A stretch of DNA of 64,000 nt from Dama dama (GCF_033118175.1 NC_083697.1:28556001-28620000), one strand, 5' to 3'; shown: positions 36,185 through 47,789, counted from the stretch's first letter. Notes: a model not told the origin generated them from the sequence alone. A program made the numbers and translations.

Positions 36185-37799
36185 ACAGCATCTGTGTTCA
36201 TGGACTAGAAGATTTGTTATTGTTAATATGGCAATGATCCCCAAAGCAATCTACAGATTCAATGCAATCCCTATCAAAATCCCAGTGATTGTTTTTACAG
36301 AAATGGAAGATTTTTAAAAATTCATACAGAATTACCAAGGAATACAAAAAAAACAAACGTGAAAAAAAAAAAAGGACTCATACTTCCTAATTTCAAAATT
36401 TATGACAAAGCTACAGAAATCAAAGCAGTATGATACTAGCATGAAGATAAACTTATAGGATAATGGAATATAATTGAGAATTCAGAAATAAACTCATATA
36501 CATCTTGTGGTCAACAGGATGCCAAGACCACTCATGATGAATAGTCTCGTGAGGAATGAATAGTCTCTTCAACAAATGGTGCTGAGACAACTGAATATTA
36601 ACATGCAAAAAAACGAATTTGGGCCCCTACCTTACATTAATACAAAAATTAACAAAATGGATCAAAGTCCTTAATGAAAGGCCTAAAACTATATAAAACT
36701 CTTGGAACAAAAAAGGAATACACTTTTGTTAGTTTGGATTCAGCAATAAATTCTTAGAAATTATACCAAAAGCACAAGCAATGAAAAAAAAAATAGATAA
36801 ATTGGACTTGCTCAAAATTTTAAACTTCTGTGTATCAAAGTATATTATCAAAATAAAAAGACAACTTAAAGGATAGGAGAAAGTATTTGCAAATGACGTA
36901 TCTGGTAAGTGTCTAGTATCCAGAATACATAAAGAATCCTTAAAACTCAACCAGAAGGTAAGTAATACAATTTAAAAATTGACAAAAGATTTGAATAGAA
37001 GAGTTCTCCAAACAAAAGTGGCCAGCAAATATGTAAAAGATGCTCAACATCATTGGTTATTAGAGAAATGCAAATCAAAGCCATAATCAGGTACCACTTC
37101 ACACTGGGATACCTGTAACTTTTTAAAAATGGAAGATTAGTGTTCTTGAGGATTTGGAGACCCTGGAGCCATTTGTACATTGCTGGTGGAAATGTAAGAT
37201 GATGTAGCTTCTATGGAAAGCAGTTTGTTAACTTCTAAAAAAATTGAACACAGAATAACCATATGACCTAGGAATTCCACTCCAAGATATATACCAAAAG
37301 GAATTAAAAACAGATATTCAAATAAATATTTACACATGAATGTTCACAGCATTATTCACAATAGTCAAAGATGGAAACAATGGAAAAATGAATAAACAAA
37401 ATGTGATGTACCCATACAATGACATTATTCAGCCATAAAAAGGAATGTTGTGGTGATACATGTTACAATGTAGGTGAATCTTGAAAACATGACACTAAAT
37501 GAAAGAAGCCAGACATAAAAGGAAATATATTGCTTGATTATATTTGTATGAATATCTAGAATAGTTAAATCTATAGAGACAAAAGTCAGATTTATGTATG
37601 CCACAGATGGGGGTGGGTGTCATGGAAAAGAATGAGGATTGACTGCTTAATGCATATGAGGTCTCCCTTGTGAATGATAAAAATACCTTGGAACTTAGGG
37701 GTGATGATTGTATAACATTGTGAACACACTAAATGCCACTGAATTGTACATATTACTTACACATGTTATTATCAACAAACTTACATACTTATTAACGAA

Positions 37800-37945
37800 C
37801 ATATTCTTACATGATTATCTCTGCTTTACAGATGAGGAAACTGAGGAACAAAGAGGATAAATGACTTACCCAAGGTTAATGACAGAAGTCAGGATTTAAA
37901 TCCAGGTAGTGAAATTCCAGTCTTACCTCTTAACCATTATGCCAG
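37800..37945 (-). repeat. MIR SINE, minus strand
   Basis: 'tttacagatgaggaaactg', 'aggaacaaagaggataaatg', 'acccaaggttaatgac', 'ggatttaaatccagg' and 'cttaaccattatgcc' are reverse MIR in order. Confidence 0.8.
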
Positions 37946-38244
37946 AAATAAAAGTCTCAAACATGAATAAAGAGCAAGAGACTATAAAAAATGACAAATC
38001 AATTTGAAAAATAACCAAAAGCAGTACCTCCAGAGATTTTTTAAAATAAAGTAACTGAAATTTCATCTGTGACCTTGCTGCCTTGGCCACCTGATAAACT
38101 TTTTGCAGTCCCCTTGACATGGAAACCAAAGATCCTACATGGTTTGCTTTTTGTGGCCTGGAGGGTTACACACCTGACCAGCCTAGAGGGCTGTGTATAG
38201 CCCACCTACAGCCCAGGGGTCCATACAGAGCTGCCATTTCCTCT

Positions 38245-38247
<3 letters not shown>

Positions 38248-38298
<51 letters not shown>
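38248..38298. repeat. (CA)25 microsatellite
   Basis: About 25 uninterrupted CA units, giving shadow open frames of alternating Thr-His or Val-Cys. Likely polymorphic. Confidence 0.97.
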
Positions 38299-38300
<2 letters not shown>

Positions 38301-38439
38301 ACAGGTAGATTGACTGAAGAGCAAAAATGGAAGGTTTGTCAACAACAGAAACAGAAGATAGTGTTAACTTCTTAACTTTGATATGCTGAGGAGAAATATT
38401 TATCACCCTAGAGTTCTATACCAAGGAAAATATCCTTCA

Positions 38440-38712
38440 AGAATAAGGGTGAGTAACATGGATAAGTCTGAAAAACATAGTGTTGAACAAAAGAAATTAA
38501 AAAAAAAAAATAGCGTGTGATTCCATCTGCATGGCATCCAAGAAGACACAAAATTAAATGATGGCTCTAGAAATCAGAAAAGCCATCACCTGGGATGGGA
38601 GGAATTTGGAAAGAAGCAGGAGAGAACTTTCTAGAATGAAATGTTATGTATCTTAATCAGGGTGTGATTACACAAGTATGTACGTTTGCCAAACTCACTA
38701 AACTGTGCACTG
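38440..38712 (+). repeat. L1 3'UTR fragment
   Basis: 'taacatggataagtctgaaa', 'gtgattccatctgcatgg', 'cacctgggatgggaggaa' and 'aactcactaaactgtgcact' follow an L1 3' end in plus orientation. Confidence 0.6.
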
Positions 38713-38945
38713 TGATGGTTAATTTTATGTGCCAACTTGACTGGGCCATAGGATGCCCAGGTAACTGGTTAAACATTATATCTGGGTGATTTGATGAGGG
38801 TTTTTGCAAAAGCAATCAGCATTTGAATCTGTAGACTCAATAAATCAGACTGTCCTCCCTGAACTGAACTGACATCATCCAATTCACTGAGAGCCTAAGA
38901 AGAACAAAAAGATAGAAAAAGAAATAATTTGCTCTCTGACTAACT
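38713..38945 (+). repeat. Ancient interspersed repeat, family not named
   Basis: 'ggttaattttatgtgccaac', 'ttgactgggccataggatgc' and 'gcatttgaatctgtagactc' recur widely in mammalian genomes as I know them, but I cannot assign the family with confidence. Confidence 0.4.
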
Positions 38946-39165
38946 ACACAAGTTAGAACATGAGTGTTCTTCCAGAGCTGTTCGATATACAAACATCCTT
39001 AATGAAAAGATTGCCTGGGACAAAAAAAATCCAGTGCCTCTACTCACGTGATGTTCAGAAATATCAGAGAATTATCATCCAATATTCCAAAACAAATTTG
39101 GTATGTGAATTTTTTCACTGCAAAATTTATGAAATTGAATATAGATCAAAGCTGAGATGGGTGAG

Positions 39166-39303
39166 GAACTTCCCTGATGGTCCAGTGGCTAAGACGCCAT
39201 ACTCCCAATGCAGGGGGCTCAGATTCAGTCCTTGGTTGGGAAACCAGATCTTGTGTACTGCACGCTACTAAGACCTGGCACAGCCAAATAAATAAATAAA
39301 TAT
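39166..39303 (+). repeat. CHR-type SINE, plus strand
   Basis: 'aacttccctgatggtccagtg', 'ccaatgcagggggctcagat' and 'tccttggttgggaaacc' with an (AAAT)n tail. Confidence 0.85.
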
Positions 39304-39475
39304 TTTTCACAAAGTGAGATATGCTGTAAGTATAAAATTTACGATAGATTTTGAAGTCTGAGTGTGAAAAAAGAATGTAAAATAATAATTACAGCATATT
39401 GAATACATGTTAAAATAATATTTTAATATATTAAATAAGATTATTAACATTTCACCTGTCTCCTTTTTACTTTTT

Positions 39476-39797
39476 AAAAATATTTATTTACATTTATTGT
39501 TGACTGCACTGGGTCTTCCTTGCTGTGCGCGGGCTTTAGCTGTGGCGAGCACAGGCTACTCTCTAGTTGCAGTGCATGGGCTGCTTCTTGCAGTGGCTTC
39601 TTTTGTTGCAGGGCACGGGCTTTAGGCACATGAGCTTTGGTGCTGTGGCTCTTGCACTCGAGTCCAGGCTCAGTACTTGTGGCACATGAGCTTAGTTGCC
39701 TCGTGGCATGTAGGATCTTCCCAGACCAGGGATCAAACCAGTGTCATCTGCATTGCAAGGCAGATTCTTAACCACTGGACCACCAGGGAAGCTCTCT
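39476..39797 (-). repeat. Long CHR-type SINE, minus strand, near full length
   Basis: About 320 bp: T-rich end, then 'gactgcactgggtcttcctt', 'ctgtgcgcgggctttagc', 'gcatgtaggatcttccc', 'agaccagggatcaaaccag' and 'taaccactggaccaccaggg'. This is the long form with the extended body that most other copies here lack. Confidence 0.85.
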
Positions 39798-40690
39798 TTT
39801 TACTTTTTAAAATGTGACTACTAGATATTTTTTAATTACTTTGGGTTATTACATAACATTTATATCAGACTGCTCTGGATGTCTAATTTTTATTGGATAG
39901 CCCTAAAATGATTGAGTAGCCTAATGAATATAAATTGAGAGAGAATACTGTCTTTCCCTGAGTACCCGAGCAATCAGTGACTGAGGCATACCTTAATTAC
40001 TCATCTTTTAAAATGTATTTATTTATTTTTGTGAGGTACAGTCCCAGAATAGTGAGAGTGTAGGCAAAAGGAATTAAGACAGAGGAAAAAGGAAAAACCC
40101 CTTTGGGTAATTGCTGGGGAAGCCTGATCTGTGGCATGGTGCCTGACTGGAGATTACAAATGATGACAGAAGCCAGAATCTCCAAGGGACTGACTGGTTT
40201 AGCCCTTGGATCCTAGGGCGACTGAGGATCTTGTCATGGTGGGTGTCTTGTCTCTGTTGGGTTGTGGTACCTGTAATTTCCCATTGATAGTTAACAGTGG
40301 GCATGGAAGCAGTAAGAGATGTTCCAGTGCCTCTCCTAGGTCTTGTTCTCACAGGGTTGTAGCAACTCTAGCTTCATCTGATAATCAGTTCATTACCCCA
40401 GTCAGTACATTAGCTCATTCTTTACCTGTTTGTCCACTAGAACAAGAAATCCCAAGTGACTCCACAGTATTAGTCACAACTTCCAAATGGGTGGAACCCT
40501 GTACCCTTCTCCAACCCTGCATCCAAGACTTCTGACGTAACAGAGTCAACAGTTTCAGGAACAGGAAAAATAAATTCCATTAGTGAGTCACTGACAGTGA
40601 TGATGAGAGAGCCTACCTCTGCTTTTACATCCTGGTTTTTATACCTGTGGATTCTGGTTCTGGGGAGACATAGCACCATATATTGACCAT

Positions 40691-40899
40691 TTTGTGGTTC
40701 TTTAGTCACTAAGTCATGTCCGACTCTTTTGCGACCCCATGGGCTGTAGCCCACCAGGCTCCTCTGTCCATGGGATTCAGGCAAGAATGCTGGAATGGGT
40801 TGCCATTTCCTTCTCCAGGGGATCTTTCCAATGCAGGGGTTGAATCCGTGTCTCCTGCATTGGCAGCTGGGTTCTTTACCACTGAGCCAGCAGGGAAGC
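40691..40899 (-). repeat. BOV-tA SINE, minus strand, with 11-bp target-site duplication
   Basis: 'ttagtcactaagtcatgtcc' to 'gagccagcagggaagc'. Flanked by identical ATATTGACCAT at 40680-40690 and 40900-40910. Inserted into the ERVL relic. Confidence 0.92.
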
Positions 40900-42046
40900 A
40901 TATTGACCATAGTTCAGTGCACATCCTGAAGGAAAGTGCTACAACTTCATGAGGTGCTGTCTGTCCTCAGGCTGAAACTGCCACAGGCCTTTCCATTGTT
41001 TTTTGTTTGTTTTTGAGAGGAAGTTGCCTGCTCCTGTGATAGGGTACTTGGTAAAATAAGTGATTCTCAAGGTCATGAGTTCACCTGCCCATCTTCACAT
41101 CTCCTTTCACTCAGGTGGGTCTGTTTTCTAAGGCAATGTGGTGGGCTATCATTTTAAGAGGGAAAGAATTCTGTAAGCTCTCAGATGGTATTAGTGGAAA
41201 CACTGCAAGTCAGTTAAGGCAGAAGGTATACAGAATCCGTGTTAATGCTAGTACATCAATTTGATGCCCCAATCAAGGAGGTCCAATGTAATTAATGTGC
41301 CAACAGGTGACTGCCTGGTCCTCCTAAGGAATGGTACCCTTATCTAGGGCTCAGAATTAGTCTCTGCTGCTGGGTGGTTGGGCAATCAGAAGAGGCAGTA
41401 AGATATCCTTGGTGAGAGAAAGCCCGTATTGTTGGGTTCATGCATAGCCTTCATCTCTGTTACCATGGCCAGTCTCTTCATGAGCCCAATATCAAGTACT
41501 GAAACAGTGAAGAGAGAGGCCAGCTAAAATTCATAGGACTGTCTTTCTGTGTACCTAGTTGTCAAGAGCCCCCTCTGCACATGTTCTCTTGTGAATGTCA
41601 GTGTCCATGCACATATTATCTACCCAGACCTCCACATCTTCTGTATTCTAGTTTTATTTTTTTAAGGCCATGATGAACCAAACAAGACTTTTGGCTATGC
41701 CCAAATGTCAGTATATAACTATGCCTCAAGCCACCTCTCCTTTCACAGGAAGTGAAAAATAAACATAGAGCTCACAAGTCCGTGCACTGGGCAGATTTCC
41801 CTTCACCAATGTCCTTCAGGGCCGCTCCTAAGCAGGACTGTAAGTGGCAGCAGTCCATTTATGGCCAGCTCTAACACATATTGCATCAGTCCAGGTAGGT
41901 ATCAGGCCTATCAGTCAGGCATAAGGAACCACCCATGAGGTCATCAGTGTCATCATCAGTGCAAATCATGTAATTTCTGTTTTGAGTCTGGATGTATCAC
42001 TGCTACACACAGTGGAACACTGCAGCCCTGCCCAGCTTTATGGCTT

Positions 42047-43140
42047 GGTTGATTTATTGACTACGCCAAAGCCTTTGACTGTGTGGATCACAATAAACTG
42101 TGGAAAATCCTGAAAGAGATGGGACTACCAGACCACCTGACCTGCCTCTTGAGAAATCTGTATGCAGGTCAGGAAGCAACAGTCAGAACTGGACATGGAA
42201 CAACAGACTGGTTCCAAATAGAAAAAGGAGTACATCAAGGCTGTATATTGTCACCCTGCTTATTTAGCTTATATGAAGAGTACATCATGAGAAATGCTGG
42301 GCTGGAGGAAGCACAAGCTGGAATCAAGACTGCGGGGAGAATTATCAATAACCTCAGATATGCATATGACACCACCCTTATGGCAGAGAGTGAAGAACTA
42401 AAGAGCCTCGAGATGAAAGTGAAAGACGAGAGTGAAAAATGTGGCTTAAAGCTCAACATTCAGAAAACTAAGATCATGGCATCCGGTCCCATCACTTCAT
42501 GGCAAATAGATGGGGAAACAGTGGAAACAGTGGCTGACTTTATTCTTTTGGGCTCCAAAATCACTGCAGACAGTGATTGCAGCCATGAAATTACAAGACA
42601 CTTACTCCTTGGAAGGAAAGTTATGACCAACCTAGACAGCATATTAAAAAGCAGAGATATTACTTTGTCCACAAAGGTCCGTCTAGTCAAGGCTATGGTT
42701 TTTCCAGTGGTCATGTATGGATGTGAGAGTTGGACTGTGAAGAAAGCTGGGCGCCGAAGAATTGATGCTTTTGAACTGTGGTGTTGGAGAAGACTCTTGA
42801 GAGTCCCTTGGACTGCAAGGAGATCCAACCTGGGTCCATCCTAAAGGAGATCAGTCCTGGGTGTTCATTGGAAGGACTGATGTTGAAGCTGAAACTGCAA
42901 TACTTTGGCCACCTGATGTGAAGAGCTGACTCACTGGAAAAGAGCCTGATGCTGGGAAAGATTGAGGGCAGGAGGAGAAGGGGACGACAGAGGATGAGAT
43001 GGTTGGATGGCATCACCGACTCAATAGACATGGGTTTGGGTGGACTCCGGGAGTTGGTGATGGACAGGGAGGCCTGACGTGCTGCAGTTCATGGGGTTGC
43101 AGAGTCGGATACGACTGAGCGACTGAACTGAACTGATCTG
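42047..43140 (+). mobile_element. BovB (RTE) LINE, 5'-truncated, with a 253-codon RT fragment
   Basis: Starts at the RT motif region (IDYAKAFDCVDH) and reaches the 3' tail ('gggttgcagagtcggatac', 'gactgaactgaactgatc'). A frame at 42083-42844 covers the thumb and C-terminal part: GVHQGCILSPCLF, a degenerate catalytic box RYAYDT in place of YADD, then SWQIDGETVETVADF, and YGCESWTVKKAGRR. The catalytic aspartate pair is damaged and the 5' end (endonuclease) is missing, so it cannot mobilise itself. Confidence 0.93.
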
Positions 43141-43540
43141 AAAATCCTCAGTTCAGGCTGCAGAGTCACTTGGTGTACTATGGTCAGATGTTTGGTCTCT
43201 ATTAAGACCCAACAGTACAGTTGGACCTTTTTTTTCCAACCAGATCAGTTCTTTATGGTGAAGTACACAGCCTTGCTCCAGAATATAAGTGTCTATACTG
43301 TGACTCTTCTAATAGAGCTTGCCCCAGAATCAATATATCCTCCATGGATATCTCTACCACTCTCAGACCTAATGGACCACAAGATATAAGTATGATTTTT
43401 CAGGCTTGCCCACAGGCAATTACGAAGACTTTACTTGATGGGTTTCATGAAGGAAAGGTGTCCTCCCCAACTAGACTTGGTATACAGTCACAGTGAGGAC
43501 CTATTATTGCCCTTCTGACTGTTTATGCTTTTTACATATT

Positions 43541-43566
43541 TATTTATGTAAATATTTACATAAATA
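43541..43566. repeat. Perfect 26-bp AT-rich palindrome
   Basis: TATTTATGTAAAT followed by its exact reverse complement. Lies in the ERVL relic between two BovB copies, in a locally TATTTA-rich patch. Confidence 0.85.
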
Positions 43567-43741
43567 TTCACAAAATTCACATATTTACATATTTATTTAC
43601 AGTCCTAGTTTCAGTGACTTCCTTCCTAGTTCTCTTTATCTGAGGCCTTAGCCAGAGGTCTTGTTCAGGTGACTGTGCTAATATCTCCTGATTGGGGAGG
43701 AGAAGTGGGAACCTTGAAGGTATTTATTCCTACTCAAACTC

Positions 43742-44074
43742 AGTTCAGTTCAGTTCAGTCGCTCAGTCGTGTCCAACTCTTTGCGACCCCATGAATCGCA
43801 GCACGCCAGGCCTCCCTGTCCATCACCAACTCCCAGAGTTTACTCAAACTCATGTCCATAGAGTCGGCGATGCCATCCAGCCATCTCATCCTCTGTCGTC
43901 CCCTTCTCCTCCTGCCCCCAATCCCTCCCAGCATCAGGGTCTTTTCCAATGATTCAACTCTTTGCATGAGGTGGCCAAAGCATTGGAGTTTCAGCTTCAG
44001 CATCAGTCCTTCCAATGAACACCCAGGACTGATCTCCTTTAGGATGGACTGGTTGGACCTCCTTGCAGACTCCA
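43742..44074 (-). mobile_element. BovB 3' end, minus strand
   Basis: Starts with (CAGTT)n tail 'cagttcagttcagttcagtc', then 'ctcagtcgtgtccaactc', and runs back to 'cctttaggatggactggttg'. About 330 bp of the 3' end only. ERVL-like sequence resumes after it. Confidence 0.9.
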
Positions 44075-44734
44075 GCAATTTTCCACTCCTAGCCCTTCCC
44101 CCTCACTCTCCTCCCCTATTCAGGGCCCACAAAACATCCAGTGCCTTTTGTTCAGGGCTCCCTCTATGTGAGACACACCATGCTGATCCACCTGACCCTC
44201 GACTGGTATGCCATTTTATGGGGGAATGAGGCAGGAGGGAGTTGGCATCTTCTCCAGTTTTAGGCTCCTGCATATACTACCACTCTAAGTGATTAACAGC
44301 TTCACTGTTACTTTCAGTTAAGCCCCTTGCTTTAATCGGCCGTTCTGACGCCTTAACGGCTAGTTCTCTTCTAGTTCAGCTGAGTTCCTCATAGGGTAGC
44401 GGTAATCCTCCAGCTTTTTTCTTCTTCAATACTGTGTGGGTTATAATGGGTCTTTCACCTCTCTTATAAACTTTAGAATCAGTCTGTCAGAATCCTCAAG
44501 ATAACTGGCTGGGATTTTGATTGGGATCACATTGACTATAGATCATGTTGGGAAGAACTGACATCTTGACAATATTGAGTCTTCCTATTCATGAACATGG
44601 AGCATCTCTCCATTTATTTAGTTCCTCTTTGATTACTTTCACCAGAGTTTTGTAGTTTTCCTCATATAGATTTTACGCATTTTTGTTACATTTATACTTA
44701 AGTGTTTTTTAATTTTTTAGGAATTTGTTTTTTT

Positions 44735-44940
44735 GTAATATTTATTTTTATTTATTTGGTTGTACTGGGTCATAGTTGCAGCACATGGGATTTTCAGTTG
44801 TGGCAAAGAAACTCTTCAGCGAGTCATGCAAACTCTTAGTTCCAACATGTGGGATCTAGTTCCCTGACCAGGGATCAAACCAAGACCTCCTGCTTTGGAG
44901 CAAGGAGTCTTAGCCACTGGACCCCCAGGGAGGTCCCATA
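44735..44940 (-). repeat. CHR-type SINE, minus strand, inside L1
   Basis: 'gttgtactgggtcatagttgc', 'ctgaccagggatcaaacc' and 'gccactggacccccaggg'. L1 text 'atacttaagtg' precedes and 'atacttaagta' follows, consistent with insertion into the L1. Confidence 0.85.
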
Positions 44941-45185
44941 CTTAAGTATTTTATTTTGAGGGGTGCTAATGTAAATAGTGTTACATTTTAAATTTCAAAT
45001 TCCAATTGTTCCTTGTTGGTACATAGGAAAATGATAGACTTTTGCATATTATATCCTGTAACTTTGATATTGTATCCAATATCCTTGTATATTGTATCCT
45101 GTAACCTTGCTATACATTGCTTATTTATTATTTCCAGTTTTCTTTGTTATTGTTATTGATTTTCTACACAGGCAATTATGTCATC

Positions 45186-45230
45186 CACCAAGACAGTTTT
45201 TTTTTTTTTTTTTTCACCAAGACAGTTTTA
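45186..45230 (-). repeat. Poly(T) insertion with 15-bp target-site duplication and no body
   Basis: CACCAAGACAGTTTT occurs at 45186-45200 and again at 45215-45229, separated by only a T-run. This is the signature of an extremely 5'-truncated retroinsertion of which only the poly(A) tail remains. Confidence 0.75.
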
Positions 45231-45790
45231 TATCTTCCTAAACTGTATACTATTTAGTTCCTTTTCTTTTCTGATTACATTAGTTATGACTTCCAATATG
45301 AAGTTGGAAAGGAGTGACAAGAAGAGTCATTCCTGCCTTAATCCTAATCCAAGCAGAAAAACTTCTAGTTTCTCATGATTTAGTATAATGTTAGTTCTTT
45401 GTGAATGTTATTTATCGAGATGAATAAGTTCCCTTTATTCCTAATGTGTGTAGAGTTTTTATCATAAATGATATTGGATTTTGTCAAGTTATTTTTTTGT
45501 ATCTATTGATAAGATTCTATAATTTTTATTTTTTAACCTATTGCTGTAATGAATTACATTAATTGAGTGAATGCTGAGCCAGCCATGCATACCCAGAGTA
45601 AATCCTGCTTGTTGCTTGCTTATGGTATATATATATATACACTTTAAAAATATATTGTTAGGTTCAGTTTGCTATTGCTTTGTTAGGGATTTTTTCATTT
45701 ACGTTCATGAGAGATATTGGTCTGCAGTTTTCTTTTACTGTAAGGTCTTTGTCTGGTGTTGGTATTAGGCCAATGCTGGCCTAATATTTT

Positions 45791-46660
45791 AAATTCTTGT
45801 CCTGATAACTGAACATCCCTGCTATACAGGAGTCTGGTTCAAGGGCTTGCTCTGTTTTTGCCTTGCAATTTTTTGTTGAAAGCCATACATGATGTATGGG
45901 GTGAAAGGAACAGTGGCAAAGAGACCTTCAGTGATTTAGTGGGAGGCCATGAGGAGAGAGGAAGCTTATAATCATAGAGGAAGCTTTTGATAGTCCTGTG
46001 TTTGGGCCTTAGTCTTTTAGTGAACTTGAGCCCTGGGCTGTGAATTTCCAAAGCATTTCTCGTGTTTTTTACAGCTCCTTAGCTAGGGCAAGAAGGCTAG
46101 CCCTTTCCCTTCTTCTGTGTTAGGCTCTGATAAAACTCCATCAGGTAAGGCTCTGATAAAATAATTTCTCTTGAGGTAGCCCTTCAGAATGCTATCACGT
46201 ATTTCAGAATAGTTCCTTTCCCCTGTCCCCCTGCTGGAAGTTTGAGGGAAATACCCGAGAATCTTCAGTGTGACAACTGATAGATCTGGGAACAAAACAC
46301 AAAATCCTAGGAGACCCACAAAGGCTGAGTTCCTGTGGAGTTTTTAAACTCTCAGATTTGTCCACACTGAGCCTCCAGCAACTCAGCAATTAGAGTTTAG
46401 ATTTTCTTTCCCTAGTACTGGTTTTCACAGAGCTTTCTATGCATGGGTTTCTGCTTTGGTAAGTTGTGATTCTCTGTATACACCTGTCTTTTTCTCCAGT
46501 TTCAGGGGCAGCAGTTTACCCTTTCACCTGAATTCTTTGACAGATCTAACAAAAGCTGGTGATTTTCAGTTTGTTCAGCTTTTTACTTGTTTTTAAGGAT
46601 ATAGTGATGACTTTCAAGCTCCTGACATGATAAAATAGTAACTGAAAGTCTTTTATGTCT
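45791..46660. other. Probable old L1-derived sequence, unassigned
   Basis: No gene. Phrases such as 'ggctctgataaaactccatc' and 'ggctctgataaaataatttc' suggest further old L1 sequence on the minus strand, but I cannot assign it confidently. Confidence 0.35.
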
Positions 46661-46669
46661 TTGACCCAT

Positions 46670-46975
46670 GGATATATATGTATGTGTATATATATATATT
46701 TTTTGGAGCAATTTCACATTAACATCAAAACTGAATAGAAAATACAGACATCCCATACACGCCCTGCCCCGACACATGCACAGCCTCCCCCATTATCAAC
46801 ATCCCCCACGAGAATGGTACATTTGTTATCATCGATGAACCAAGCTTGACACATCATTATCACCCAAAGTCTAAAGTCTACATTACAGTTTTACAGTTCA
46901 GTCATGGTGGTGTACATTATATGAATTTGGATCAATGTGTTTTCAAAGTGAAGTAATCCTAATGATGTCATATTT
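46670..46975 (-). repeat. L1 3' region fragment, minus strand, preceded by (TA)n
   Basis: 'cacatgcacagcctccccca', 'gagaatggtacatttgttatc' and 'gacacatcattatcaccca' are old L1 text; the same element type appears at 54.1-54.5 kb. Confidence 0.65.
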
Positions 46976-47785
46976 GTGTCTTGGACTGAAAGGAGAAATG
47001 TTAAGCCTCTATTCTTGTTTTTTTAAATAGATGCCCTAAAATATTTGTTAATAGAATAACAGAATATATCCAAACATATTTGCAGGGATGAATTTTCCTT
47101 TGACTTGGCTTAATGGGATCTCTGGGATTTACAAACACACACCCCTTTGCCACCCTTGCTGCCGTAAGTCTTGTTATCAGTTCTGAACAGACTAGGGCTG
47201 GCCATTTAATGCCATGAATCAGGGAATATAATTTGAGTTTAGAGCTCCGTTCCGATTAGAAGTAAAAATGCTTCTGGAGTAAAGAAGCCTTTGAACCAGC
47301 CAGAGCCTTTCCCCCTTAACATCAATGGGCCCCACTGCAAGGAGATGGGAGCCTGGAAAGGCGAGTTTGGGTCCTTTCTGACCATCTGACAGGCAGTCAC
47401 CTGACTTCTTTGGACCTTGTTCTCTCAGCTCTAAAGCCAGAGGCTTGGGCTGGATAATCCAAGTGTCCCTAAAAGCCAAGATGCTAGGCTTTTGAAAACA
47501 CTGACTGTGAAAAAATAAAATACCATCCTGTGTCTACAGAATCCGCCAACTCCAAGGCCATCATAAGGCAAAACAAAGGTTGGATTGGATGAGGGAAGAA
47601 CTTCTCTTCAAAGACTTCTGCTTAAATGTAGAAATAAGGCAGGTAACATCAAAACAGTCATATGTCAGTCTATTTTATGCAATGTGAAATTCCTTCTTAA
47701 CTTCCCAGATCACAGTTACATCCAGTTGCAAAATTAGGACTAAGGTAAACTGCGCGGCCATGAGACTTGACATAAACCTGTGGTA
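46976..47785. other. Intergenic, nothing recognised
   Basis: Moderate-GC sequence without a supported gene. Part of 47370-47470 is faintly MIR-like. Short frames show no family resemblance. Confidence 0.5.
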
Positions 47786-47789
47786 TTTT

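Larger units (their letters stand above)
34770..37765 (+). mobile_element. Old L1 3' half, split by a CHR SINE and a BovB
   Basis: L1 ORF2-type text ('gagctaataattgaattc', 'ttacaggatacaaaatcaac', 'gaataaaatacttagg', 'gattcaatgcaatccctatc', 'attattcagccataaaaagg') runs in plus orientation from about 34770 and ends in a 3'UTR ('gaattgtacatattac') near 37765. The L1 text is interrupted by a CHR SINE (34878-35007) and a BovB (about 35207-36184) and resumes exactly where it left off. Reading frames are broken throughout, so it is dead. Confidence 0.85.
40020..44430 (-). mobile_element. Decayed ERVL-type endogenous retrovirus internal region (discontinuous)
   Basis: In minus orientation, stretches at about 40.02-40.69, 40.90-42.04, 43.14-43.74 and 44.08-44.43 kb resemble mammalian ERVL internal (pol-side) sequence; recognisable plus-strand words include 'caggtgactgcctggtcctcc', 'ggctcagaattagtctctgc' and 'gggcagatttcccttcacc'. 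The relic is interrupted by a BOV-tA and two BovB insertions, and all frames carry stops. No LTR is recognised at either edge. Non-functional. The assignment rests on memory of the family and is moderate. Confidence 0.5.
44465..45790 (-). mobile_element. L1 ORF2 fragment, minus strand
   Basis: 'tttgattgggatcacattgac', 'gttttgtagttttcctcatat', 'cctgccttaatcctaatcc' and 'ttcatgagagatattggtctg' are reverse L1 ORF2 text. Interrupted by a CHR SINE (44735-44940) and by a bare poly-T with target-site duplication (45186-45230). Dead. Confidence 0.8.

Noticed and set aside
38248..38298. Direct-repeat array as CRISPR
   Set aside because: A pure dinucleotide run with no spacers in a mammalian genome.
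38119..38406. His-Thr or Cys-Val repeat proteins
   Set aside because: Translations of the (CA)n microsatellite.
42083..42844. 253-codon frame as a host gene
   Set aside because: It is the reverse-transcriptase C-terminal part of a 5'-truncated BovB with a damaged catalytic box.
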